NCBI RefSeq assembly: GCF_000090795.2
Contig: NW_003546687.1
Span: 10,738-74,737 of the forward strand
Direction of reading: 5' to 3'
Length of the DNA: 64,000 nt
Source of the DNA: Amphimedon queenslandica
Lineage: Eukaryota > Porifera > Demospongiae > Haplosclerida > Niphatidae
Shown here piece by piece: positions 51,491 to 61,900 of this stretch. Position 1 is the first letter of the stretch. Every line of letters starts with the position of its first letter. The notes beneath the pieces are model-generated. The model was not told where the DNA came from. It ran no database searches and saw nothing but the letters and a program-made list of their open reading frames with translations. The translations under genes and the position numbers were made by a program.

Positions 51491-53951
51491 ATGGCGACTG
51501 AAAGATTTGACCAAAAAGAGATACAGAGGCTAGTTGTAGGGGTTCCAACAAAAACTGAAGGAGGTTTGCAGGGAGATATAGACGTGTGAGTTATTATTAG
51601 CTTCTGATATGTGACTATTATGACGATGTCCCATTTATCACGTACATGTAGTTTTAATGGTGTTACAGTAAAGACACATCATTTTAATGACATTGGTGAT
51701 GCTGAATCCTTTAAGGAAAAACTTATAGCTTCATTAAGAACATGGGAACTAGAAGGGAGAAGAGGTATTTGGATGCAGGTACCAACTGAAAAGGCAGAAA
51801 TGATTCCCATTGCAACTAAGGTACTTATAAATGTGTGCTGTAATTGTTATGATTTATAGATACTCAGTCTCATGGCATAACTTTTATCATCAGACTCCTT
51901 AGGTGAGAATGAATTACATCAATAAATGATTATGCATGTATTTTAGCACAAAACTTACAAGAAATTTACAAGGTTTAAAACTTGAATTTAGCAGTTTAGT
52001 AATGATGAAATTTTCTATGACATATTCAAGTAGTGCAGGTGCAGCTAGTGTAATCAATAATTAGGGCATAGTGAAGCACTTATATCTAAAAATGGCACTA
52101 GTCATCCTAAGAAAGAAGGAAGACTTCAGGCAACAAGTATACTTTGTGTTTTATAGTGTTGCTTTAGTTAACTACTAGAAAAATGTAAAACATTAAGGGG
52201 CTCTCTGCCTCCTAGATTCTGTAGCTGCTGGAAAAGCAGAATCTTTGCCTTAGTGCTAGAAAAGTCATGACTTTTTTGTAACTAATTTTAACTGTGTTTG
52301 TATTGTTGCCAATCGCCATTTTAACCTCTGACTTTCAGTGAAAATATTGAAAAATGACTTTATAGGGCATGGCTAATCTACTGTATTATGATACTGATAC
52401 TCACACTAATTGGTATCAGTATTGATCAAAAACTTCTGGTATCAACCTCCTTAAGTAACTGAGTCTTGTGCATATGGGCTTCACTCAGTAACTAAAAATA
52501 CTTTTAGTTAAGGCGGATTTACAATATGACATTAGGCCAGCGTACCGTCAATTTTTAATCAAAAGCGTAGGCGATTTGACCTTTTGACGCATGCTTTCCG
52601 CTGGAATAGAACCAGATTCTATTCCAGCGTCAACGTAACGTCAGGACTAGCGTAATATTGTAAATCCGCCTTTAGGCTGGATGTACTTTTAGTACTTAAT
52701 CTTTCTTAAACTAACCACGTGTAAACATGTAACTAGCTCAAAATATTTTGAATTTTTAAAACTAACTATAACTAACTAAAAGTATTACATAATGAGCATA
52801 CTATTACTATAAGTATTTTTATTGAAACATAACTAGCTAAAATTAACTGAAACAACATTATAGTGTTTATGTAAATGAGGCAAAGTGAAAAGCAAGCTGC
52901 AATAGAAAATCTGCTGCACATTGTTTTAAAGATGATTACAATTTTTCCCTAACAAGCTTTGAAAAAGTTCCGTGCCAGTAAAAACAGTTTCTCTTGTTCT
53001 TCATCTACATGTAATCTATGCTGTCCAAAATGTAGCCAAATATGAAGGTGGTTATCACAAATTTGTTCACAGGCTTTATCATTCTCACCAAAGGAGGTCT
53101 ATTTACCATGCCCTAGTTCACTTACTTCACATTTCTCAATATTTCTTAAAGTTAGGTTTTGATTTTCATCATGCTCAACCTGGATATGCTATGCTCACAA
53201 AATGGCTTCCAAAAGATGAACCAAACAAGCTCCCGCATTATGCCAATCATTATGTTGGTAATGCTGTGACTATAACTTTTTGAACATATTAATTATTTTT
53301 ATTTGTGTGGTGTTAGGTGTTGGTGGTTTTGTACTAAATGACAAAAATGACCTCCTAGTCATTCAGGAGAAGTACTTAACTTCTCTTAAGAGACCTATAT
53401 GGAAAATACCAGGGGGAATGGCTGATCCAGGTATTCTTGGCAATGTCAACATACATGTATATGCAATTAAAATTCAACTGCAGGTGAAAATATTGCTGAG
53501 ACTGCTATACGTGAAGTAAAGGAGGAAACAGGAATAGAAACAGAGTTTGTGTCTCTTCTTTGTTTTCGGCATATGCATCAGTTTCGATGGGGAAACAGTG
53601 ATTTCTTCTTTATTTGTCTACTAAAGCCACTGACTATTGATGTTGTCATTGATCGTAGTGAAATATCTGAATACAAGTGGATTAAGGTTTGCTATATCAA
53701 AAAAATTCAATCATAATTATCATAATTTTTAGCTAGAAGAATATATTGCAGACCCTGATACTCTTGAAATTAACAGACTCATAGCACAGAGTTTTCTTTC
53801 TTCTAGAGACCATGGATGTTCTATGTCACCTACCTTTACTCCTCACTACAGAAAAGGGTTCAAAGATCTAGTGCTCTACAGTGTTAAGCCAATGACAGCA
53901 GATTTTAATAAAAGAGAAGAGCCTGATACCACATTTCAGCCAAAATTATAA
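51491..53951 (+). CDS. NUDT6: NUDT6-like Nudix hydrolase
   Basis: Nudix hydrolase; in vertebrates NUDT6 is the gene antisense to FGF2. The exons are 51491-51585, 51652-51820, 53152-53257, 53317-53430, 53484-53686 and 53733-53951, in phase, giving 301 aa (human 316). The N-terminal NUDT6-specific domain has 'FNGVTVKTHHFNDI' and 'EGRRGIWMQVPTEKA', then 'LGFDFHHAQPGYAMLTKWL'. The Nudix box is complete: GMADPGENIAETAIREVKEETGIE spans GX5EX7REUXEEXGU. No FGF gene is visible on the opposite strand; MRM1 follows in convergent orientation, with stops 101 bp apart. Intron 2 (1.3 kb) contains a Harbinger-type MITE. Confidence 0.93.
52511..52671. mobile_element. Harbinger/PIF-like MITE
   Basis: 17-bp perfect inverted ends AGGCGGATTTACAATAT, flanked by TTA on both sides (52508-52510 and 52672-52674). 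An internal palindrome ctggaatag...ctattccag sits at its centre. The 161-bp element lies in NUDT6 intron 2. A 3-bp TWA duplication is characteristic of PIF/Harbinger. Confidence 0.88.
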
Positions 53952-54052
53952 TGTTATACTGCTTCTATAAAAATTCATTTTAACAGACTGTCATGTTCGT
54001 TATTACTTTTTATACCTGTTATTACAATTATTAGTGAATGAATGTATAATAA

Positions 54053-55637
54053 TTATATTTTATTGTTATATAAAGTGTTAAGTAAAATTCCTGTTGCCAC
54101 TGAAACATTTAATGAATCAAAACCAGGAGACAATGACCTTTTGGGATTAATGGTTAGTAGTTTTGTACAACACGAGCAAACTTCTTTAGTTAAACCATGA
54201 CCTTCATTTCCTACATGCAAAATTAAAATAATTTTCATAGCAGTGACAAATTTTAAGTAAGTTAATTTAGCTCAAAATTAACATTATTAAAAGCATTATG
54301 TAGGATTTTTTTCTACAACATTTCTGAGGATGCTTGGAGTCAAAATGAAACACAAAGGCATTGGCTGATGGAACTACCAATCACCAAATTAAACACCCAA
54401 AAATTGAATTTTCCTTTCCAGTGAATGACGTTTATGATTTATAATGATTTTTATTAGGATACCTTAAACGTAAAATTTTGTCATACCACGATTGTGGAGG
54501 TATACCTACAATGGACCCACAGACTAAAAACTGTCAATTCTACTTCTCCACGTCAAGTGACTCCTAATACTTGCAGTGCTATGAAAAAAAGATGAAAGTT
54601 GTAGTTTTTACTTTTGGGCTTGCTCTATCAAAAAATGGCAGACTCCATTGAAAATAGTGAAAAATTCTTATTTAAGATATCTCAATGAATAATATATAAA
54701 TCATAAATGTCAATCAAAAGCGATATTATGGCTACTATACATACTGATTTCAATGTGTGTACAACGGACTTTGAGATGCTTACCTACTATCAACATAGTT
54801 GGTCTAATGACTTTGTGATCTGATGCTGATATTACAGAGAAATGTTCAAATTTATTTGGACTGACTGTACCTAGAATATCCCAGCCTTTATCAGCTGCAA
54901 CCTATAAGTAGATGCCATAAGAACTTACAAATAAAAAATTTACATGCATGCACACAATTAAATACATATTTAATGTTACATGTACGTCACTCTTTATCAT
55001 GAAAAAAAACACTTTTAAATGAAATCCAAAGTATAAATTTTTAGAAAAATGACATCTTGAATTTTAATAGTTTATGCAGTTTATATTTTGCACAAAGCAA
55101 AAATAGTAAATGCATTATTAAATACGGCATCTGGAACACAAAATATTTCACAATAGTTCTCTTACATTTACCTTCAGTAAAGAAATAACATCTGAAATTG
55201 AATGAATGGAGAGCATTTCCATTGCTCCTGCACTAGATTTGCTCACAACTGGAGACAAAGGGCAACTACTAATTTTGATAAACATGTTACTTGATAAAGG
55301 TCTCATCCAATGATATTAAGAACCTTTTGTTAGTAACTAGAATTCGATCAACCCCAAAAAAATATGCACTACGTATGATAGCACCAAAATTCATAGGATC
55401 CTATTAAAATTAATTAGTAGTGACATAAATAGAATTTGAGTACCTGTACATGATACAAAAGTAGCCACAATAAGTGAGCCTTGGAAAATTGCCTACAAAT
55501 AAGAACAACCAATACTGTTTACACTTTAAGGGGTAAAATTTTATGCAAGGACGATGACAATTTTACTTGTGATTAAGTAAGTTTGATTCCAAAGTCATAG
55601 GCTTGAATCTTAGTGGCTCAACATCCATAAGGATTCC
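54053..55637 (-). CDS. MRM1: MRM1-like SpoU rRNA 2'-O-methyltransferase (5' part unresolved)
   Basis: SPOUT-fold methyltransferase of the mitochondrial 16S-type rRNA Gm family. The exons supported are 55567-55637, 55444-55492, 55324-55400, 55172-55268, 54784-54901 and 54053-54210, joined in phase. Landmarks: 'GILMDVEPLRFKPM'; 'DPMNFGAIIRSAYFFGVDR' (motif 1 with catalytic Arg); 'CPLSPVVSKSSAGAMEML'; then motifs 2 and 3 in GNEGHGLTKEV and 'SLNVSVATGILLNTLY', which form the knotted SAM site. The order matches vertebrate MRM1. The N-terminal exon or exons upstream of 55637, which should encode a mitochondrial presequence and the substrate-binding domain, were not located. NUDT6 ends 101 bp away in convergent orientation. 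Confidence 0.88.
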
Positions 55638-56558
55638 CTGCAAAAGCTTAGTATCAACCATGATGAATATAATTTTATCATTTAAATAACGCTTCTCACT
55701 GCAATAATATTAAATGGTTTTATAACTTCAGACTCAGTGCATAAATACCACAGATGTTTGCATATTCAATTTTTATAATGGTCCCATTTTGCAGGGATTT
55801 ATGTCGGATATCTTTATAGGGGACATGATGAAAATTAACAATAACATTGCATGTTGTTAAGCAATTTATTTTGAGATAGCGGCAAAAGCTTATTTTACTA
55901 GTACAGGCATAAGCTGGCTGTTATGCACACAATTGCTTTGCTAGTTCCAATTGGTAAACAACAGTGAATTAAGACAAATATAAACCCTTTTATTAAATGG
56001 GGGAACTTAAAGTACAGGGGCCCCTTTCTACTGTATAAAACCCTGCTATATATAAAAAATAAAAAGTAATTGATCTTTGACATTAAGGTACATGTAGTTA
56101 GAGCTTGCTTAGCACAATACTGACTTGTACATGTAATCAATAACAAAATCATAAGTTTAGGACAATTTTGGGAATCTCTTATAAAATAACCCTTTAGTCA
56201 TAATAAGGGTTATAAAATAGCCCTTATTATGACACATACAGAAAAGAAGAGACACAAACGGAATTACTGAAGCAGAAAAATGGACAGTACGAAGTCTAAT
56301 AAGGTATTTTATTCAACTAAGCTAGAAAACTAAGTAAAATAAAATAAAATAAAAATAAAAAATAAATAATTGCATGCATCAATAGAAAATTAAACCCTCT
56401 AGCAAGCAAAAAGTCAGTCCTTCCTTTTGCAGTATGAGGTAAGATCATGGCAGACAACCAAATCCGAAAAATTGAACCATTGAAATTGTACAATGTACAT
56501 GTACCAGTGCCAACAGGCTCATGAATAAGTGTTTCATTCTGTGTAAGATGCAACGACT
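55638..56558. other. Probable 5' region of MRM1, exons not placed
   Basis: No exon could be recognised. A small hairpin, gtcataataaggg (about 56197) with its complement ending about 56233, is present. Confidence 0.4.
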
Positions 56559-56685
56559 TACCGTATAAGATGATTTGTTGGCGGGAGTTTTTTTTGGCAG
56601 TTTTGTGATGACTAGCTTATTGGCGGATTTAATATTGGCAATTTCTTAACAATTTAATTATATCCCTACCCTTGGGTGGGGTTTT

Positions 56686-56976
56686 ATGCAAGTGGGTGTG
56701 GTTACACGTGCTAATGCATGCAATCGAATGGAGATTTTGACTGTAACAAGTTGTGTACGCGGACACCATATATCGAAGGACTTCTGGTCTCCCATTGTTG
56801 GTGAGACTTTCCTTTGTGAATTGGAGACAGATAATGTACATGATAGATATGCCATCATGACTCGCCAAAAGGAACAGGTCATAGGCCATGTGCCACAAAA
56901 AATATCAGCACTCTGCACTCTTTTCATTAAAAAAGGAGGGACTATTTCGTGTTCAGTAACTGGAAAAAGGCAATAA
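56686..56976 (+). CDS. HIRAN-like domain protein, mobile-element associated
   Basis: 96-codon frame with 'SCVRGHHISKDFWSPIVGE', 'ELETDNVHDRYAIM' and 'VIGHVPQKISALCTLF', then 'GGTISCSVTGKR'. This follows the HIRAN fold seen in Rad5/HLTF and in invertebrate transposon-linked proteins, where it is thought to bind DNA ends or stalled forks. It sits about 120 bp inside the left end of the composite element and reads toward the Ulp1-like gene. It ends at a stop after the domain, so it may be a stand-alone domain or the first part of a broken ORF. Confidence 0.7.
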   Translation: MQVGVVTRANACNRMEILTVTSCVRGHHISKDFWSPIVGETFLCELETDNVHDRYAIMTRQKEQVIGHVPQKISALCTLFIKKGGTISCSVTGKRQ

Positions 56977-57099
56977 TCCAAGGATCTACCACAAGGAGGA
57001 TTGGAGGTACCTAGTTCCTTAAAATTTGAAGGAGAAAGTCGATTTATTTAAAAAATTAAAAAATTATTGAACATCAAGTTAGACTTGACGAGCTGTGAT

Positions 57100-57730
57100 A
57101 ATGACACTACTTGCCCTAAAATTTCCTGAGCTGAAGTAAAGGATATTCCTGAAAAACAAGTTATTCCTGTTGAAGATGATAACTCGTTTGAGTCGGATGA
57201 TATTTGGTTGTCACTTGGACTTGATCCCCAACGTTTTAAAAGAAGATCATCAAATTATTGTGGGAGGAAAATTTTTAAGTGACAAACATATAAATTTTGC
57301 ACAAAGACTTATAAAGATGCAGAATAGTAATATTGGTGGCCTTTTGTGTACTCTGAACTTTTCAAAAAGATGCTTCAAACCGTTTACAGAGCCTGCAATA
57401 CAAATGATTCATACAAGAGGAAATCATTGGATAGTAGTGTCTACTATTGAATCTACCACTAAGATATCGGTTTATGACACATTGTATTTGGATTTGGAGA
57501 AAGATACTCGTGAGCTTATATTATATATGTTTGGAAATTCCACCTGCAACATAATAAAGGAGGATGTTCAGTAACATGAAGGCTATACTGACTGTGGCTT
57601 ATTTGCTATAGCCATTTGTACTGCAATAGCATACAAATTGAACACAACTGACTTACAATTTACACAAAGTGCTATGAGACGCTATTTAATTAATTGCTTT
57701 GAGGCAATGCAGATGCGACCTTTTCCTTAA
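57100..57730 (+). pseudogene. Ulp1/C48-like cysteine protease domain, broken
   Basis: The main frame gives 'GGKFLSDKHINFAQRLIKM', 'MIHTRGNHWIVVSTIES' (catalytic His in GNHW), 'KISVYDTLYLDLEK' (Asp), then a stop at 57572-57574. The catalytic Cys segment 'YTDCGLFAIAICTAIAYKL' continues directly after it in the same frame. So the triad order H-D-C is intact but a nonsense codon separates D from C. Upstream, 57100-57190 is out of frame. Such SUMO-protease-like genes accompany several large DNA transposons. Confidence 0.78.
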
Positions 57731-57865
57731 TATTAATTATCATTATCATTATTTCATAAAAATTATTCTATATTATTAGACAAATCAAGATTATTACTAG
57801 TGATAAAATTTAATGTACTATGTATTACAATAATCATGTTATTTTCAATAATAATTATTTGTTCA

Positions 57866-58784
57866 TTATTCAATAGCAGAAGTGACAGCACTTAAAATAC
57901 CGCTTTTACGAAATCCATTAATGGCTATTTGTGGCCTTTGCTGTAAAGAACTCCAGGTGGATATTATCCAGTTGGCACTTGCATTTTTTAAAAGGGATGT
58001 TGGCATTTCTACTTTTAAATCACTGACAGCTACATTGTTCTGCATTTGCTTTTGAACTTCAGTGGCATACCATCCCTGAAAGTGTTTCTTCATTTCATCC
58101 TTAAATGTGACCATAATTGACAAAAGGTACCTTATGGCGGGTAGTGAAATTTGTCTTTCTAGCCTAAGAAATCCAACTTCCTGAGCCCCATTTATCATAA
58201 AATTACTCCACAGGATGCAAAAAGTTACCATGAAACTTTTAGAAACAATGATTGTCTAACAAAGCACTCACAGGTTGATATTTTCCATTATAATGATCAA
58301 TTTTAAAATCCGCCATAAGGGCCCTTTTGTCAATTATGGTCACAAATGGTTTGTTAATGGACACATCCAGCGGCTGCAATTTGTCTGTACAATTTGCAGG
58401 TACTTTTATAGGGATAATGTTGTTACTTTCCAGTAATGAAAAGATACCCAGTGTAGTTTGTCCCTTAAATGAATCAAAAATGGCCAATGCAGGGCAATCA
58501 TTTTGTAGCTTCAGTGATTCTCTTTTTTGAGACACAAATGGGACAATTACCTTCTCTATGTAACGTTTCATTGTGATTTCATTTGACCAGTGATTTGGAC
58601 TATGCCACACATCCCAGTCTTTCGGAAATGTAACATTAGGGTGACATGGAGTGGTCTTTCCTTCATATATTATTTGAGGGGGAAGATGTTCTCCAGTGAT
58701 TGAAATTGCCAAGACTGCCGTAATTTGCCTCTTATCATCAGACTTTGTAATTGGTATAATTTTCTCTTTCTCACGATTCATTGT
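57866..58784 (-). pseudogene. Pogo/Tigger DDE transposase, catalytic and C-terminal part
   Basis: Beginning at the gap edge with 'MNREKEKIIPITKSDDKRQ', the frame shows 'ITAVLAISITGEHLPPQII', 'CPALAIFDSFKGQTT' (second catalytic Asp) and 'VPANCTDKLQPLDVSINKP' (third Asp), typical of DDE_1. The frame closes at 58239, and the C-terminal block ('WYATEVQKQ', 'ANWIISTWSSLQQRPQIAIN', 'GFRKSGI') continues in another frame from 58231 to 57866, by a short intron or a frameshift. The first catalytic Asp and the DNA-binding part are missing here; a matching N-terminal part lies at 60720-61057. Confidence 0.85.
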
Positions 58785-58794
58785 NNNNNNNNNN
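58785..58794. other. Assembly gap (10 N)
   Basis: Ten Ns of unknown true length separate the DDE transposase piece from the MULE-like piece. Translation across it is not meaningful. Confidence 1.
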
Positions 58795-58795
58795 C

Positions 58796-60503
58796 AACTA
58801 TGAACAGATTGCACAACTTAGTAAAAGATAGCACCCCTGCTGTTGTTTATAAGAAAGAGGTTGCGTCTATGCGTTGTGATAGGGAGAAAGTAGCCTCACA
58901 GTCTCCAAGGGACCTGAAGCAGCTTCGTAACTTGAGATATGATTTTCTTCATAAATCAAGAATGTCAAAAGATGCATTATATAATGTGCATAAAATTGCA
59001 TATGATATTCCAGGTTTCGTATGGAAAATTATAACTTACCCTGATTTGATTGTCATATTTGGACTGCAAGAACTCCTTGATGAAATGGATAAAGTATTGC
59101 TGTTAGGTGGTAGTGGTCAGTTGTTGTCATATGACACCACATTTCAGCTTGGGGATTTCTATCTTTCACCACTCCTTTTTCGCCATAACATCTTTAAAGA
59201 TAATCCAGTTATTCCGGTTATTTTTATGTTGCATGAAAGAAAAAAAAACAAAACCCATACCTTTTTGTTTCAAGAGATTAAATCTCATGTATCATCTCTT
59301 TCTACTAGTAAGGCACCATTTGTCACAGACAGAGAGAAGGCCATTACAAATGCTTTACAAGCTGAGCTGCCTAAAGTATTTCATGTGTCTTGCTGGAATC
59401 ATGTCATTAGAGACATTAGATTTTGGCTGAGTAAACATGGTGCTTTGTCATCTGATATCGCTGTTTATTTGGACGATGTACGGTCCTTATTTCATTCTTC
59501 TGCTGATGATATATGATATGAAAATTTCAAACTTTGATTGGGTTGGGATAACAACTGAATTTTCAGATTTGTTACCGCTAGAATTGAAGGTGTGTCTCTA
59601 TTGCAGCACATTAATGCTCTCTATGAATTATTTTTATACAGATAGCAAGTCATACACCAGATATGGCAGAGAGTGAAATGGTTTCCATGCATCAAATTGA
59701 TTCTGATCTTGAATATACCCTATCACCACTCACAAGTGGAGATGAAGATGGTAAATACAATCTTCATCATACTGTTGATGCATACTGTTTGTAGACTGTG
59801 ACTGCTCGCTAATTCTTGTTCCGGAATATCAAAAGGACACCTTATATGATGACATTACAGGGATTAATCACAAAGAATCTTATATTTCAGTAGCTGAACA
59901 GTTTGTGAAATCTTCCCACCCACCTATCAGGTTATTCTATCCATTATTAATATGGTAGTTTTATAGCATGAATACATGTAGAATTGGCTCCATTCCAGTT
60001 AAAGATTTATTTAGTGCTATTAAGAGTCATGAAGTTAGTTCATATACATTTTCTAATTATACGGCAACTCAATTAATAGGGCAAGTTCATTAAAACTGCT
60101 TTGGATCCCTCATCAAGTGAATTTTTTACAGAAAATATATTTGAGCAAAAGAAAAGGCATATACCAGATATCATATGGCCTTTAACAGATGATGTACTTG
60201 TAAGTCATTCAGTGCTACTACTTTTTAATCTTCATTTTCCTAAACTCACATTACAGTCACAACAAATATTTCTTTACCTGGAGGAACTAACCAGTTTACA
60301 CTGTAAGGATGTGGGTAGAAGGAAAGCAACTGCAGTTAAGTTGCTTTGGCCAGAGGTAACTATATTTCTAATACAAATATCTCAACTTATGTTCTTTTAT
60401 TATTTCCGTAGGCAATGGTAATATGCTTAGAAAAGTTAAAAGGAATAACACATGAGGATGCTGTATATTTTAATAAAAAAGAAATTACAACTATCCTACC
60501 ATG
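58796..60503 (+). pseudogene. MULE-type transposase fragment and downstream coding relics
   Basis: From the gap edge, about 240 codons stay open to 59516: 'SMRCDREKVASQSPRDLKQL', 'YDTTFQLGDFYLSPLLFRHN' (first catalytic Asp), 'HTFLFQEIKSH', 'APFVTDREKAITNAL' (second Asp) and 'VSCWNHVIRDIRFWLSKHG' (Cys/His motif typical of Mutator-like transposases). The third catalytic residue is not seen before the stop. Relics in changing frames follow: 59640-59750, 59830-59930, and 60101-60503, including 'LTLQSQQIFLYLEELTSLH' and 'KLKGITHEDAVYFNKKE'. The N-terminus is missing at the gap. Confidence 0.7.
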
Positions 60504-60719
60504 AAGTTAATATATTGTCTTATTGAAACATTGAATCTGCTTATAGATCTATAACTATTACATAATACTATAATGTACTTGAATATGTACAAAAATTAAT
60601 AATAATTATTGACATAGTGATTATAGCCAGCCTACTGGCAAGCCATGATTGAAACTGGAAACTGAATAATAATGATGCTTGTTAAGGACTCAAATAGAGC
60701 TTATATGTGCATAGATATC

Positions 60720-61057
60720 ATTCTTGCAGACAAATCCATAAACTTTGGGCGTTGATCCGTACTTCGATACAGATCCGCGAGCATTCCGCGTTGATCCGCA
60801 TTTCAGCCTGATCTGCATTTGATCCGCATTTCAGGCTTGCCCGTGTATTTACCAATCTGGGCCCTTTCTTCTGGCGTGTAATCTTAATACTTCGGCCATT
60901 TTGACATTTTTTCAACTTCTGTGTCTTGTTCAGATGAAGTACGTTTCACAGATTCATTCACCTTCGCAAGTTCATTATTAGAGAGGGACAGTACCTTTTC
61001 TGGAAGATTGTGTTCACCTAATTTAGACACTGGCTTAAAGAAATGTAGTAAAGCCAT
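60720..61057 (-). pseudogene. Pogo-like transposase, N-terminal part
   Basis: Minus-strand frame from ATG at 61057: 'MALLHFFKPVSKLGEHNLP', then 'LSLSNNELAKVNESVKR' and 'EVEKMSKWPKY' followed by a stop, then 'DYTPEERAQIGKYTGKP'. The helix-turn-helix entry (PEERAQIGKY) resembles that of the remnant at 4850-5260. It is broken by stops and degenerates into AT/GC-rich repeats (gcgttgatccgca words near 60775-60830) before reaching a catalytic domain. Confidence 0.6.
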
Positions 61058-61224
61058 TTTAGCTTCTAACCATGCTTTTGACTAAGTAAAATTAATGTGG
61101 GCATGGTAATTGGGCGTGTATACACATAAATGGAATTATTGCTTGCAGATTTTATTTTGGCGTTTTTGTATAAATCCGCCAATCCACCAATATAAAAACC
61201 CCGTCAACATTTCATCTTATACGG

Positions 61225-61900
61225 TAAATCAACTTTTGAATATTACTTAGTGGCCCAATGTAGCCTGAACAATGGGTATCATGGTTAAAATTGCACAAGA
61301 CAGGTGCAACGTATAAACTATGATATATTTCAGGCAACATTAACACTGGATTGGGCAGCCAATATAATACACTGATGTAGATTAGGTGGAGATGCAAATG
61401 ACAGAAAATTCACATTAGATACATTATATAGATAATGATCCTGGTAAGCTGCATAAGCAAGAAAAGTCTCGTGTTGCTATTTCGAATGCTGATATGTAAC
61501 AGACTTTAGCTTTTCAAATTTTATTCATGCATGAGGAGTTAAGGATAACTATGATCAATTATCTGTATCCTTTTGCAGAAGCATAAATATTGTTACATGT
61601 GTGAAGTACCATAAATTTATAAAAGTATCTATAACAACCACTGACATCAGGAGTGTAGAACAATGACATCTGTCATATTCAACTTTGAGAAATTTTGGCT
61701 CAATAGAATTAAACTAAGCAATGCCAGCAGTCTTGCATACCAAATATTATCACTACCAAAATTAAAAAAACAAACATTAAAGTATTCAAAAAATCTCAGC
61801 AGTATAGGATGACAGGTAATTAATACTCAAACAAAAATCTGCAAATAAAATAGAAATGTAAAATGAATGAAAATAGACACACTTGTATTTTAAAAACTTC
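61225..61900. other. Intergenic, nothing recognised
   Basis: AT-rich DNA between the composite element and the membrane-protein gene. It should contain that gene's 3' UTR. Confidence 0.5.

Larger units (their letters stand above)
56561..61224. mobile_element. TA-flanked pogo-like composite DNA transposon
   Basis: The inverted ends CCGTATAAGATG(n4)GTTG(n)CGGG(n)GTTTTT match at both termini, and each is bordered by TA, as expected for Tc1/mariner/pogo elements. Inside, reading left to right: a HIRAN-like domain (+), an Ulp1-like cysteine-protease domain (+), the catalytic and C-terminal part of a pogo/Tigger DDE transposase (-), a 10-N gap, a MULE-type transposase fragment (+), and the N-terminal part of a pogo-type transposase (-). 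The two transposase halves are in the right orientation and order for one gene interrupted in the middle. A second element therefore appears to have inserted into a pogo-like element, or the gap joins two related copies. Confidence 0.75.

Noticed and set aside
55898-56152. 84-aa minus frame as the MRM1 N-terminus
   Set aside because: No similarity to the substrate-binding domain; it appears to read through repeat sequence.
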